A stretch of DNA of 64,000 nucleotides, taken from Paenibacillus sp. Soil766. GTDB lineage: Bacteria > Bacillota > Bacilli > Paenibacillales > NBRC-103111. Made by a program: the position numbers and the translations under genes. Within the stretch, counting starts at the first letter, position 1. Each line of letters begins with the position of its first letter. A model generated the notes under the pieces. It saw nothing but the letters and a program-made list of their open reading frames with translations. It did no database searches and had not been told where the DNA came from. Where the stretch lies: NCBI RefSeq assembly GCF_001428105.1, contig NZ_LMSJ01000019.1, positions 1 to 64,000 of the forward strand, written 5' to 3'. Shown one piece after another: positions 16,888 through 24,756 of the stretch.

Positions 16888-19884
16888 TTAATGAGTTCTT
16901 GCAAGCCGTCGTCTTTGACGTTTTGCTTTTCTAGCATGCAGAAGCTCATATACCGTTGGAACCATAATCAGCGTAAAGATCGTTGCTGAAGTCAAACCAC
17001 CGATAACGACGACCGCTAGACCTCGAGAAACGATGTTGCCTTCTTCGGCTTTGGCAAGAACAAGCGGCACCATGGCACAAATGGTCGCTACTGCGGTCAT
17101 CAAGATGGGACGCATCCGAGTAGCCGCGGCTTCCAGCAAGGACTCACGGATGGTCATGTGCTCTTCGTTTTGCTTCACACGGTCAATCAAGACGATGGCG
17201 TTCGTGACGACGATACCGATCAACATCAAGAATCCGAAGATCGATGTAACGTCGAACGATGTTTTCGTGATCATCATCCCGACAATCGCACCAATGGCCG
17301 CGAAAGGAAGGGATACCATGCTCGCAATCGGTGCGCGGAATGATTTAAATGTGATGACCATGATCAGTAATACGATACCGATGGAGATACCCATGGTCAT
17401 GAATAAGTCGGCAAAATCACTGGATTGCTCCGCCGATGCTCCGCCAACCATTAAAGCAACGCCTGCTGGCAGCTTCAAATCCTTCGTATTTTTCGTGATC
17501 TCTGTGTTGATTTTGGATAGCTTAGTTGAGTCTACGAGTGCCGTCGCACGCAAAAATTGTTGACTATTCTTATGAAGGATCGTGTTGGACTCATTTGTTT
17601 TTTCGATTTTCGCAACAGAGGTCAAAGTTGCTGGACCCGCTGCTGTCATAATTTGAATATTCGATAGGTCTGAAACCGTCGATGGATTAATCAAAGCATC
17701 TAGCACAACGGGAATTTCTTTGTTCTCCAGCTTCATGGAACCAATCGGTGTTGGGTTCATCAGGGAACGGATCGTACCTGCAATTTCCTCAGGTTTTGCG
17801 AGTGCAGGATCAACGGTAATCGAGTACCCAGGTTTCGTTACATTTTGATTACTCGTCACTTTCTCGACGCCTTCAATACCTTTAATTGCCGCGATGACAT
17901 CCCCTGCAGCTTGATCTAAGCTCTTGGCTGAATCTCCCGTTAAATCAACAGTAATCGCTGAACCGCTGCTGCCATCGAAGCCACCGCCGCCTGCTTGCAA
18001 ATCAGCGTCCGGATATTTAGATTTTTGAGAGAGAACCTCATCGATAAAATGCTGTGTATCCACATCTTTTTTCATGAATACTTGGAAGGTTGCAATCGTT
18101 GGAGACGCTACGCTGCCCCATTTGGCATTATCTTCGGTATTCCCTTGTTGCAGTATTAGATGATCAAGCTCACTTTGTTCGAGCATGAATTTTTCTAACT
18201 CAATCGCTTTGTCGCGGACAGTTGTAATCGGAGTTTCAGGTGCATAGGAAAGTGTGACCCCTAACTGACTTGCCGTCGATCCGCCAACCGCACCTTTTGG
18301 CATAACAAAGTATAGGGCAATCGAGCCTCCAAATAGGATAAGGGAAACGAGAATGGAGATGAATTTATGATTCAAGCTCCAGGATAAGATGTTTCTTAGA
18401 CCCTGCGACTCTTTATGCTCCTTTAATTTCGTTTTGCGCAGTAACCAAGCACTCATCAGAGGCACGACGGTTAATGCAACCAGCAAGGAGGAAAGCAGGG
18501 AATACGTAACGGTTAAGGCAAAAGGAAGCAGGAACGCTTGTAATGAGCCTTTTAGAAGCCCAAGCGGCAGAAACACGGCAACAGTTGTTAAGGTTGAAGC
18601 GGTAATTGCTCTGGCAACTTCACGCGTTGCATCAATGATTAATTCCTTGGAGAACGCCGCCTTCTGGGTTCTTCGGAAAATATTTTCGATAACAACGATA
18701 CTGTCATCAACGAGTCGACCTACGGCCACCGCGACCCCGCCGAGCGTCAATATATTCAGTGTCACACCGGATTGAGATAGCAGGAATAATGTTAGTCCAA
18801 GTGAAAGTGGGATGGAAACAATCGTAATGAACGTAGAACGAACATTTCTAAGGAAGATCAGAATCACGATTGTTGCAAATAATGCGCCAAGCAACACTTC
18901 TCTCATCATACTGTTCACGGAAGTAACGACAGATTCAGCCGTGGAATAAATCACTTCTGCTGTCGCACCTGGGTATTTGGTCGCGATTTCTTCCGAGATT
19001 TTATCTACTTCCTTAGAGATATCAACTGCATTGGAGCTAGCATCCTTGGTTACCACCAAAGTAAGGGAATCCTTGCCGTTAATACGAGTCAATGTATCTT
19101 TGTTTGCAGCTACTTCTACAGTCGCAACGTCTTTTATTTTAACGCCTGGTCCTACGGTTAAATTATTCAGTGTATTGAGATCGTCCAGGTTCCCAACGAC
19201 CTTAATGGCGCTCGTTTTGCCATCGATAGGTCTTTCTCCAACATTGACTGTTACATTCTGTCCTTGGAGGACACCCATTAGTACTTGGGCAGGCAAGTTG
19301 GCAGTGGACAGCTTATCCTTGTCTGGGTGAATAATCACTTGAGATACGGATGTGCCACCTAGAACTACGCTAGCAAGACCTCTAATTTTCTGAAACTCAG
19401 GTAAAATTTTCTCTTGTGCTAGCTCGACATTTTGTTTGGTGATGCCATCTTTGAAGTTAAGGGATACCCAGGAGAGTGGAATCATCGAGGTTTTTAATCG
19501 AATAACGAATGGCTTCGACATACCCGCAGGGAGAACGATTGAGGAGAGAGCTTCTTGTACGCTTGCTTGGGCATCCTTCATTTTAATATCCGAATCAAAT
19601 GTCATATCAATTTTCATGAAGCTGTCGGATGAGGTGGAGAATACTTCTTTCTTACCCGGCACACTGGAGACGGCCTTCTCTATAGGTGTAGTTGCACTAT
19701 CAAGCATGGATTTGGCATCGTAGCCTTGACCTACGACTGTAATGCTAATTTGTGGGAAATCTGCACTTGGAAGAAATTCCATCGGCAATTTAAAATAACT
19801 ACCGATCCCTGTGCCTAAAATTAATATCACCAAAAAAATGACGGCTGCTTTGTTGCTAAAAGCCCATTTCGTAAACCATGTCAC
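16888..19884 (-). CDS. RND-family efflux transporter permease, SwrC/AcrB type
   Basis: This 998-residue inner-membrane exporter has the RND architecture: an N-terminal membrane helix (about 12-32), a large extracellular porter domain, a block of helices about 335-535, a second porter domain and a final helix block. The proton-relay segment GRLVDDSIVVIENIFRR (the DD pair of helix 4) is intact. In Gram-positive bacteria such proteins (SwrC/YerP) export lipopeptides and antimicrobials. No membrane fusion partner is encoded nearby. The start is GTG 19884 with AAAGGGAG upstream. Substrate unknown. Confidence 0.92.
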   Translation of the reverse strand: MTWFTKWAFSNKAAVIFLVILILGTGIGSYFKLPMEFLPSADFPQISITVVGQGYDAKSMLDSATTPIEKAVSSVPGKKEVFSTSSDSFMKIDMTFDSDIKMKDAQASVQEALSSIVLPAGMSKPFVIRLKTSMIPLSWVSLNFKDGITKQNVELAQEKILPEFQKIRGLASVVLGGTSVSQVIIHPDKDKLSTANLPAQVLMGVLQGQNVTVNVGERPIDGKTSAIKVVGNLDDLNTLNNLTVGPGVKIKDVATVEVAANKDTLTRINGKDSLTLVVTKDASSNAVDISKEVDKISEEIATKYPGATAEVIYSTAESVVTSVNSMMREVLLGALFATIVILIFLRNVRSTFITIVSIPLSLGLTLFLLSQSGVTLNILTLGGVAVAVGRLVDDSIVVIENIFRRTQKAAFSKELIIDATREVARAITASTLTTVAVFLPLGLLKGSLQAFLLPFALTVTYSLLSSLLVALTVVPLMSAWLLRKTKLKEHKESQGLRNILSWSLNHKFISILVSLILFGGSIALYFVMPKGAVGGSTASQLGVTLSYAPETPITTVRDKAIELEKFMLEQSELDHLILQQGNTEDNAKWGSVASPTIATFQVFMKKDVDTQHFIDEVLSQKSKYPDADLQAGGGGFDGSSGSAITVDLTGDSAKSLDQAAGDVIAAIKGIEGVEKVTSNQNVTKPGYSITVDPALAKPEEIAGTIRSLMNPTPIGSMKLENKEIPVVLDALINPSTVSDLSNIQIMTAAGPATLTSVAKIEKTNESNTILHKNSQQFLRATALVDSTKLSKINTEITKNTKDLKLPAGVALMVGGASAEQSSDFADLFMTMGISIGIVLLIMVITFKSFRAPIASMVSLPFAAIGAIVGMMITKTSFDVTSIFGFLMLIGIVVTNAIVLIDRVKQNEEHMTIRESLLEAAATRMRPILMTAVATICAMVPLVLAKAEEGNIVSRGLAVVVIGGLTSATIFTLIMVPTVYELLHARKAKRQRRRLARTH

Positions 19885-20166
19885 ACGACTCGCTCCCTTT
19901 CAATATCTATCTCTTTATATCTCTAGTCTCAAGTGTAGCAATAACAATCTTAACGCGAATATGGCTGGGGGCAGGTTTCAACTCGGTCTAGAGTCGGAAA
20001 AATCCCTTAGGTGTAGAATTCCATCTTCTGATTGATATATGTAAAATAAGGTGTTGTTAGCGTGTATTTTCATGATTTGGATAAAAGATAACTGTGAAGG
20101 AAATGCTACCCTTATCGTCCATCGTGTGACGAAGATACTGAAGACGACAGGAAGTGAACGTTACAT

Positions 20167-20943
20167 ATGTTACAAGGCAAAAAGAGGTTGATCTGGATAG
20201 CCCTCATCTGTGTGGTCTTGTTCAGTGCTTCCACAACGACTGTATTTGCATATGGCAAAGGAGCAAAAGGCCCTGATGTGTATGCGGTACAAGGGATGTT
20301 GAAGTCTCTGGGATACTACTCCGGACCGATTACTGGCTATTATGGCAATCAAACACAAGCTGGGGTTAAAGCATTTCAAAGTAGATATGGTTTGGCAGTG
20401 ACGGGAAATGTAGATGATCAAACCTTACAATCCATACTTTGGGCATACGGGAATCTGAAGATTCCAAAGAAGATAACGCCAACGCCAGTGCCAACACCGG
20501 CGCCGAAGCCGGATACTCCGAGTCCTACACCTGCACCGCAGGTTCCATCTACGTCAGGATTAACGGTGGAAGAGCAGCAGATGCTGGATCTTGTGAATAA
20601 AGAGCGTTTAGCTATCGGTCTTCCTGCGTATACGGCGGATCTAGAGCTTACCAAAATAGCTCGTATCAAAAGCCAAGATATGGTAGATAACAAATATTTC
20701 TCCCATGATTCACCAACGTATGGTTCACCATTCGATATGATGGAGAAATTCGGAATTACGTATAATGCAGCAGGGGAGAACATTGCTTGTAACCAAAGCG
20801 TTCAAGCAGCGCATGAAGCACTAATGAACTCTCCAGGACATAAAGCCAACATTCTGAGTAAGGATTACACGCATATTGGCATCGGCATTGTGAATGGCGG
20901 GCCGTGCGGTAAAATGTTTACCCAACAGTTTATTGGTAAATAG
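20167..20943 (+). CDS. Secreted CAP-domain protein with peptidoglycan-binding domain
   Basis: The 258-residue protein has a signal peptide (about 1-28, cleavage after VFA), a PG_binding_1 domain (about 34-92, with GYYGNQTQAGVKAFQ), a Pro/Thr linker (about 98-130), and a C-terminal CAP/SCP domain (about 135-258). The last shows the conserved EEQQMLDLVNKERL, YFSHDSP and AGENIA blocks and SPGHKANIL. The family is YkwD-like. It should be exported and held at the cell wall; the biochemical function of bacterial CAP domains is poorly defined. ATG 20167 follows AGGAAGTGAA. A strong terminator ends the single-gene unit. Confidence 0.9.
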   Translation: MLQGKKRLIWIALICVVLFSASTTTVFAYGKGAKGPDVYAVQGMLKSLGYYSGPITGYYGNQTQAGVKAFQSRYGLAVTGNVDDQTLQSILWAYGNLKIPKKITPTPVPTPAPKPDTPSPTPAPQVPSTSGLTVEEQQMLDLVNKERLAIGLPAYTADLELTKIARIKSQDMVDNKYFSHDSPTYGSPFDMMEKFGITYNAAGENIACNQSVQAAHEALMNSPGHKANILSKDYTHIGIGIVNGGPCGKMFTQQFIGK

Positions 20944-20951
20944 AAAGCGAT

Positions 20952-20990
20952 AAGGGGCTAAGCGGTGTTTGCGCTTAGCCCCTTTGTTTT
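20952..20990 (+). terminator. Terminator of the CAP-domain gene
   Basis: A 13-bp stem AAGGGGCTAAGCG/CGCTTAGCCCCTT is followed by a T-rich tail, starting 9 bases after the stop. Confidence 0.88.
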
Positions 20991-21048
20991 GCAAATTAAA
21001 AAAGATTGATCATTCGCATTTTCACAGTTGAATTCACGAGTGGTCTTT

Positions 21049-21104
21049 AAAAAAATACAAAAAGAGGGTCCAGCCACATATCTGGCTTAAGGAACCCTCT
21101 TTCA
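21049..21104 (-). terminator. Terminator of the ANTAR/TrpD2-like operon
   Basis: The stem AAAGAGGGT/ACCCTCTTT encloses a second one, CAGCC/GGCTG-like. On the minus strand it runs into TTTTTGTATTTTTTT. It lies directly after the minus-strand stop at 21118. Confidence 0.82.
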
Positions 21105-21117
21105 CTTGCTTTTATGC

Positions 21118-22149
21118 TTATGTCGTTGGTACAGGCTTAATTGCTTCGGTCCATTCTGTGTACTTCTGAAGAGCAACACCTTGCTCAATCGCATGGCGGG
21201 CCATATAAATGCCTTCTTCAATAGAGCCAGCCCTCTGGGCGATCCACAATCGAACAGCACTGTTGAGCAGAACCATATTTAAGTAGGGGAGTGGAGCGTC
21301 GCCGCGAAGCACGGACAGCGTGGTCTCTGCTTGTAGTTCAGCTGTCCATTCCACTTCCGGGACTTCAACCATAAGCTCATAAATTTCAGGGTCAACGATG
21401 AATAGCTCACTAGCTCCATCTTGAATGAGATAAGTTCTAGTCCGTTTTTCTACGCTCAGGTCTTCGGAACCCTCCATACCCTGCACCACAATACCGCGAG
21501 AAACCCCTAATTCAATGAGTAGATTCGTGATTTTCTCAAAAACAGTACCATGAAACACACCAACTGCCATATAAGGAGCTTCTGTAAAACGCAGCAGCTT
21601 CTCGGCGGTATTGAACACGGTTCTCAAACCGAGTTCTTTGCGGATTTCGCGCAGCTCACCAAGTGGTGCGCACCAGCTTTCGGTCGGTGTGAACAAGAAG
21701 CCTGTTCGCGCTGCAGCAGAAACCAATGCTTCGCGGGATGCTTCAAGTGCGTTTACACCCATTGCCGCAAGCACATCGGACAAGGTAATGCCCCATTTTG
21801 GAGGCATGCTTGGGCTGCCATGCAAGGTTGTCGGCAATCCGCAGGCTGCGAGTACGAATGCGGTCGGTAATGTTGCAATAAACGAGCGTGTGCGACCATC
21901 ATAGGGACCGGCACAATCAATACTTCCAGTCATCGGATAAGTGTTAATACGTTGTCGTAAAGCATGAATAAAGGCTTTGATTTCATCAGGTGATTCCATT
22001 TTAATTCGCTCAGCTACAAGAAAAGCACCGATCTGTGCTTGCGTGGCTGCACCAGTTAGAATGAGTTCGGCTGCTTGAGCAGCTTCTTCATAGGAAAGGT
22101 CTCTAGCTCCGCGTTTACCGCGGCCTACTTCTTTTAATAAGGATATCAT
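21118..22149 (-). CDS. TrpD2-like protein of the anthranilate phosphoribosyltransferase family
   Basis: The 343-residue product has the fold signature of nucleoside/anthranilate phosphoribosyltransferases: helical LSYEEAAQAAELILTG, QIGAFLVAERIK, and DVLAAMGVNA. The catalytic motifs are changed. The GTGGD motif is replaced by CAGPYDG, and the KHGNRAVSS segment by LHGSPSMPP. These changes resemble the TrpD2/YbiB branch, which is not a tryptophan enzyme and in E. coli binds nucleic acid. The ATG overlaps the stop of the upstream ANTAR regulator (ATGA), so the two are coupled, and the pair faces the nitrate genes. A role in RNA-based control of nitrate assimilation is inferred. No trp gene is nearby. 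Confidence 0.78.
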   Translation of the reverse strand: MISLLKEVGRGKRGARDLSYEEAAQAAELILTGAATQAQIGAFLVAERIKMESPDEIKAFIHALRQRINTYPMTGSIDCAGPYDGRTRSFIATLPTAFVLAACGLPTTLHGSPSMPPKWGITLSDVLAAMGVNALEASREALVSAAARTGFLFTPTESWCAPLGELREIRKELGLRTVFNTAEKLLRFTEAPYMAVGVFHGTVFEKITNLLIELGVSRGIVVQGMEGSEDLSVEKRTRTYLIQDGASELFIVDPEIYELMVEVPEVEWTAELQAETTLSVLRGDAPLPYLNMVLLNSAVRLWIAQRAGSIEEGIYMARHAIEQGVALQKYTEWTEAIKPVPTT

Positions 22150-22796
22150 CGTTTGCGGCCCCCTTTGTTCTGATCCTGTAGTATCTGATATACCTTGACG
22201 ATGGAGGTTGCGACGTCGACCATACGCTTACGTTCATTCATAGCTTGTTTACGGAGGAAATCATAAGCTTCAGCTTCCGAGATCCCTTTGATCTCACATA
22301 AAATTCGCTTGGCTTGATCAACCCATTTGCGTTCTTCGAGCTTCGACAGCAGTTGTTCGCGCTCCTGCTGCCACTCGGTTCGTTGAAAATAATGATTCAT
22401 GCCTAGGATCAACGCACAATGAATTTCCTGTTGGCTCATCGTGGGGCCGATCAAGCCATCTATTCCCGCATCCATCTTACATTCATTAGAAGGGAAAGTT
22501 TGTGTATCACACCACCAGAACACGGGAAGACTCCGCTGAGCAAGCAAGCGTATGCGCCAATCTGTGACGTGTTCGGGACCTACTGATAATAATACAGCAT
22601 CGACCTTAGGGATGATAAAGGAAATTTCTTTCATATTAGATGAAGAATAAATACGAAATCCCAAATTTTTCATAATTTCATCAGGAGACAATTCTTTTCC
22701 TTGAGTGACTTCCGTTCGCACAGCATGTAAGGGCTCAGAGGAGGTAGCTGAGCGAGTTGTCAAGAACTCGTCGACCAGAATGAATGATTGTAACAT
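22146..22796 (-). CDS. ANTAR-domain transcription antitermination regulator
   Basis: The 216-residue protein has an N-terminal part resembling a response-regulator receiver domain without a clear phospho-acceptor set, a coiled linker (about 130-155), and a C-terminal ANTAR domain (about 150-210, with ERKWVDQAKRILCEIKGISE and EAYDFLRKQAM). ANTAR proteins bind paired RNA hairpins with six-base loops and prevent terminator formation, as NasR does for nitrate genes in Klebsiella. Matching RNA elements lie in the divergent narK leader. The start is ATG 22796. The receiver part probably senses nitrate or a partner signal (inference). Confidence 0.88.
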   Translation of the reverse strand: MLQSFILVDEFLTTRSATSSEPLHAVRTEVTQGKELSPDEIMKNLGFRIYSSSNMKEISFIIPKVDAVLLSVGPEHVTDWRIRLLAQRSLPVFWWCDTQTFPSNECKMDAGIDGLIGPTMSQQEIHCALILGMNHYFQRTEWQQEREQLLSKLEERKWVDQAKRILCEIKGISEAEAYDFLRKQAMNERKRMVDVATSIVKVYQILQDQNKGGRKR

Positions 22797-22955
22797 GGGA
22801 ATACCTCCATCTTGAATAACTTCAACTCATGACAAGTACATGTTAGGTTTAGGATTTATTTGGTATTATTATAATGAAATACTATAGCATATGCACCTGA
22901 AATTTGTCGATATGCTACTCAAATTCTCTTTAATAATATTTTTGTGTTAAGTTTA

Positions 22956-22984
22956 TTGACATGGAATTATGCGCATCGTATAAT
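22956..22984 (+). promoter_or_regulatory. sigmaA promoter of the nitrate operon
   Basis: TTGACA (22956-22961) and TATAAT (22979-22984) are separated by 17 bases, a perfect match to the vegetative consensus. Transcription should start near 22991, just before the first ANTAR hairpin at 22999. Such a strong promoter fits control by downstream termination. Confidence 0.88.
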
Positions 22985-22998
22985 CAAGTTAAGAAATC

Positions 22999-23072
22999 GG
23001 CACAATGTTGTGCCACCTAACGAAGGCAACGGCGCCTATCCCCTTACCAATACGTAACTGGATAGGCTTTTT
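22999..23072 (+). promoter_or_regulatory. ANTAR hairpin pair with overlapping terminator, module 1
   Basis: Hairpin P1 is GGCAC-AATGTT-GTGCC (22999-23014); P2 is GGC-AACGGC-GCC (23025-23036). Both six-base loops have A at position 1 and G at position 4, the known ANTAR recognition pattern. The 3' side of P2 overlaps the 5' arm of a terminator, GCCTATCC/GGATAGGC plus TTTTT (23034-23072). P2 and terminator cannot form together, which is the classic ANTAR antitermination switch. Confidence 0.85.
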
Positions 23073-23112
23073 ATGTTCATTGTAATGAAAAAACTACATC
23101 TATCATGCTGTT

Positions 23113-23187
23113 CACGAGGAAGTGGCGGCAGTGGCAATGAGGCCGATAAACATCCCGTGACTGATGGGGTATGTTTGTCGGCCTTTT
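23113..23187 (+). promoter_or_regulatory. ANTAR-like hairpin with overlapping terminator, module 2
   Basis: A hairpin GGC-AATGAG-GCC (23133-23144) again has a loop with A1 and G4. Its 3' side overlaps the 5' arm of a strong terminator (arms about 23141-23156 and 23167-23183, then TTTT). A possible first hairpin, CAC-GAGGAA-GTG (23113-23124), has G instead of A at loop position 1. This is a second switch in series before narK. Confidence 0.72.
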
Positions 23188-23260
23188 CTGTCAATGTGCA
23201 ATCACAAAAACGGGTAGGACAAAAAGAAGGCGAAAAGCCTCACAAAAGGAGAGGGATTGC

Positions 23261-24502
23261 ATGGTAGATCGGAAAAGCTTTATGCAAGTCGGGCACAAAG
23301 GTTCATTGTTCAGTTCATTCTTGTATTTTGACATGAGCTTCATGGTTTGGGTGCTCCTTGGACCGCTAGCTGTCATCCTTGCCAATGATTTTGGGTTGGA
23401 TGCCGCACAGAAAGCGAATTTGGTTGCTTTACCAACTTTAGGGGGGGCGGTCCTACGACTAGTACTTGGCGTACTAACAGATAAGATTGGTCCTAAACTA
23501 ACAGGACAGATTGGACTTTCTCTTACCTTAATTCCATTATTCTGGGGATGGCAGTTCGCTAACACGATGGGAGATATGTACTTCGTAGCTCTGATGCTTG
23601 GTATCGCAGGTGCAAGCTTTGCTGCAGCACTACCGCTCGCTAGTAGCTGGTATCCGCCGCAGTATCAAGGATTAGCAATGGGGATTGCAGGGGCTGGAAA
23701 TAGCGGAACGATCTTCGCTACCTTGTTTGCAAATCGTTTAGCCCAACATTATGGAGACTGGCACGTTGTTTTCGGTATTGCCATGATCCCAATTGCGATA
23801 ACGCTGGTCATATTTAGTATTTTGGCAAAGGATAGCCCCAATAAACCAGCGCCAAAAACAATTGCAGAGTACGGTAAAGTCTTAAAGCAAAAGGATTCGT
23901 GGTTGTTCTGTATTTTCTATAGTGTTACTTTCGGTGGTTTTGTAGGAATGGCATCTTATCTTACGATTTTCTTTAATACACAATATGGACTTTCACCTGT
24001 ACGTGCTGCAGACTTTACAACGCTTTGTGTCATCGGTGGCAGCTTCTTCCGTCCCGTTGGTGGATGGCTCGCAGATAAGCTTGGTGGCATTCGCATGTTA
24101 ATGGTTCTTTACGGAGTTGTTGGTTTAATGATGGCAGGGATCTCGATGCTTCCCGCACTTTCACTGACAACAGTCATGCTCTTCGTTGCTATGATGGCAT
24201 TCGGTATGGGCAATGGTTCGGTATTCCAACTTGTACCACAGCGCTTCAAATCGGAAATTGGTGTTATGACAGGGATTGTTGGAGCGGCAGGAGGATTAGG
24301 TGGTTACTTCTTGCCTAAAATTCTTGGAAACCTGAAATTATCCACGGGCTCTTTCACACCAGGCTTCCTGATTCTCAGTGGAATTGCAATCAGCTGTATC
24401 GTCATTATTGCGGTTGTTCAAGGGCAATGGAAACGTACATGGATTGGCGAAGGCGGCAAGGTAAAGGTAGCGCCAGCTGGCATCGATACGGTTCAGGCTT
24501 AA
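23261..24502 (+). CDS. narK: Nitrate/nitrite transporter of the major facilitator family
   Basis: This 413-residue membrane protein has about 12 hydrophobic segments and the nitrate-porter features: FDMSFMVWVLLGPLA in helix 1, the glycine-rich AGAGNSGTIFA of helix 5 and GAAGGLGGYFLP of helix 11. It imports nitrate for assimilation and corresponds to NasA of B. subtilis. ATG 23261 has AAAGGAGAGGG upstream; the longer frame from 23171 would start inside the module 2 terminator and is rejected. Expression should depend on the two upstream ANTAR modules. Confidence 0.92.
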   Translation: MVDRKSFMQVGHKGSLFSSFLYFDMSFMVWVLLGPLAVILANDFGLDAAQKANLVALPTLGGAVLRLVLGVLTDKIGPKLTGQIGLSLTLIPLFWGWQFANTMGDMYFVALMLGIAGASFAAALPLASSWYPPQYQGLAMGIAGAGNSGTIFATLFANRLAQHYGDWHVVFGIAMIPIAITLVIFSILAKDSPNKPAPKTIAEYGKVLKQKDSWLFCIFYSVTFGGFVGMASYLTIFFNTQYGLSPVRAADFTTLCVIGGSFFRPVGGWLADKLGGIRMLMVLYGVVGLMMAGISMLPALSLTTVMLFVAMMAFGMGNGSVFQLVPQRFKSEIGVMTGIVGAAGGLGGYFLPKILGNLKLSTGSFTPGFLILSGIAISCIVIIAVVQGQWKRTWIGEGGKVKVAPAGIDTVQA

Positions 24503-24655
24503 TGTAGGCAGGGGACGCCGCTGATGCTAAGTGGTCAGCGGCACATCGGTAAAGTTTTTGCTCATGCAGCCTACTCATCAGGCTGTATGGGCAAAGACGT
24601 TACGACTAGCGTCTTTGCAGTTCTATCCAACAATCGAACTGCTCAAGCTCCATAT

Positions 24656-24700
24656 CCCAAATTTGTCATTTGGGAGCCCTGCTCCTAAATGACCCTTTTT
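24656..24700 (+). promoter_or_regulatory. Attenuator-like terminator before nirB
   Basis: A 12-bp stem (arms 24665-24676 and 24682-24693, one G-U pair) with loop CCCTG runs into CCTTTTT. Its 5' arm can instead pair upstream as CCCAAAT/ATTTGGG (24656-24674). The two structures exclude each other. Further hairpins occur upstream: GCAAAGACG/CGTCTTTGC, and GCAGTTC/GAACTGC at 24617-24642. No ANTAR-type loop was found here, so the signal differs or is unknown. Confidence 0.68.
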
Positions 24701-24756
24701 CACAACTACTCAAATTCAACTGAATGCCATAGTAAATGGATGGAAGGATGATCACA

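Noticed and set aside
16481..16989. Overlapping 112-119-codon frames on both strands
   Set aside because: They are produced by the 87-bp tandem repeats, whose length is a multiple of three; they run through palindromes and have no ribosome sites.
21118..22149. Anthranilate phosphoribosyltransferase of tryptophan synthesis
   Set aside because: The catalytic motifs are altered and no trp genes are nearby; the coupling with the ANTAR gene points elsewhere.
23171..23260. Longer N-terminus for NarK
   Set aside because: It would begin within the module 2 terminator and lacks a ribosome site; ATG 23261 has an excellent one.
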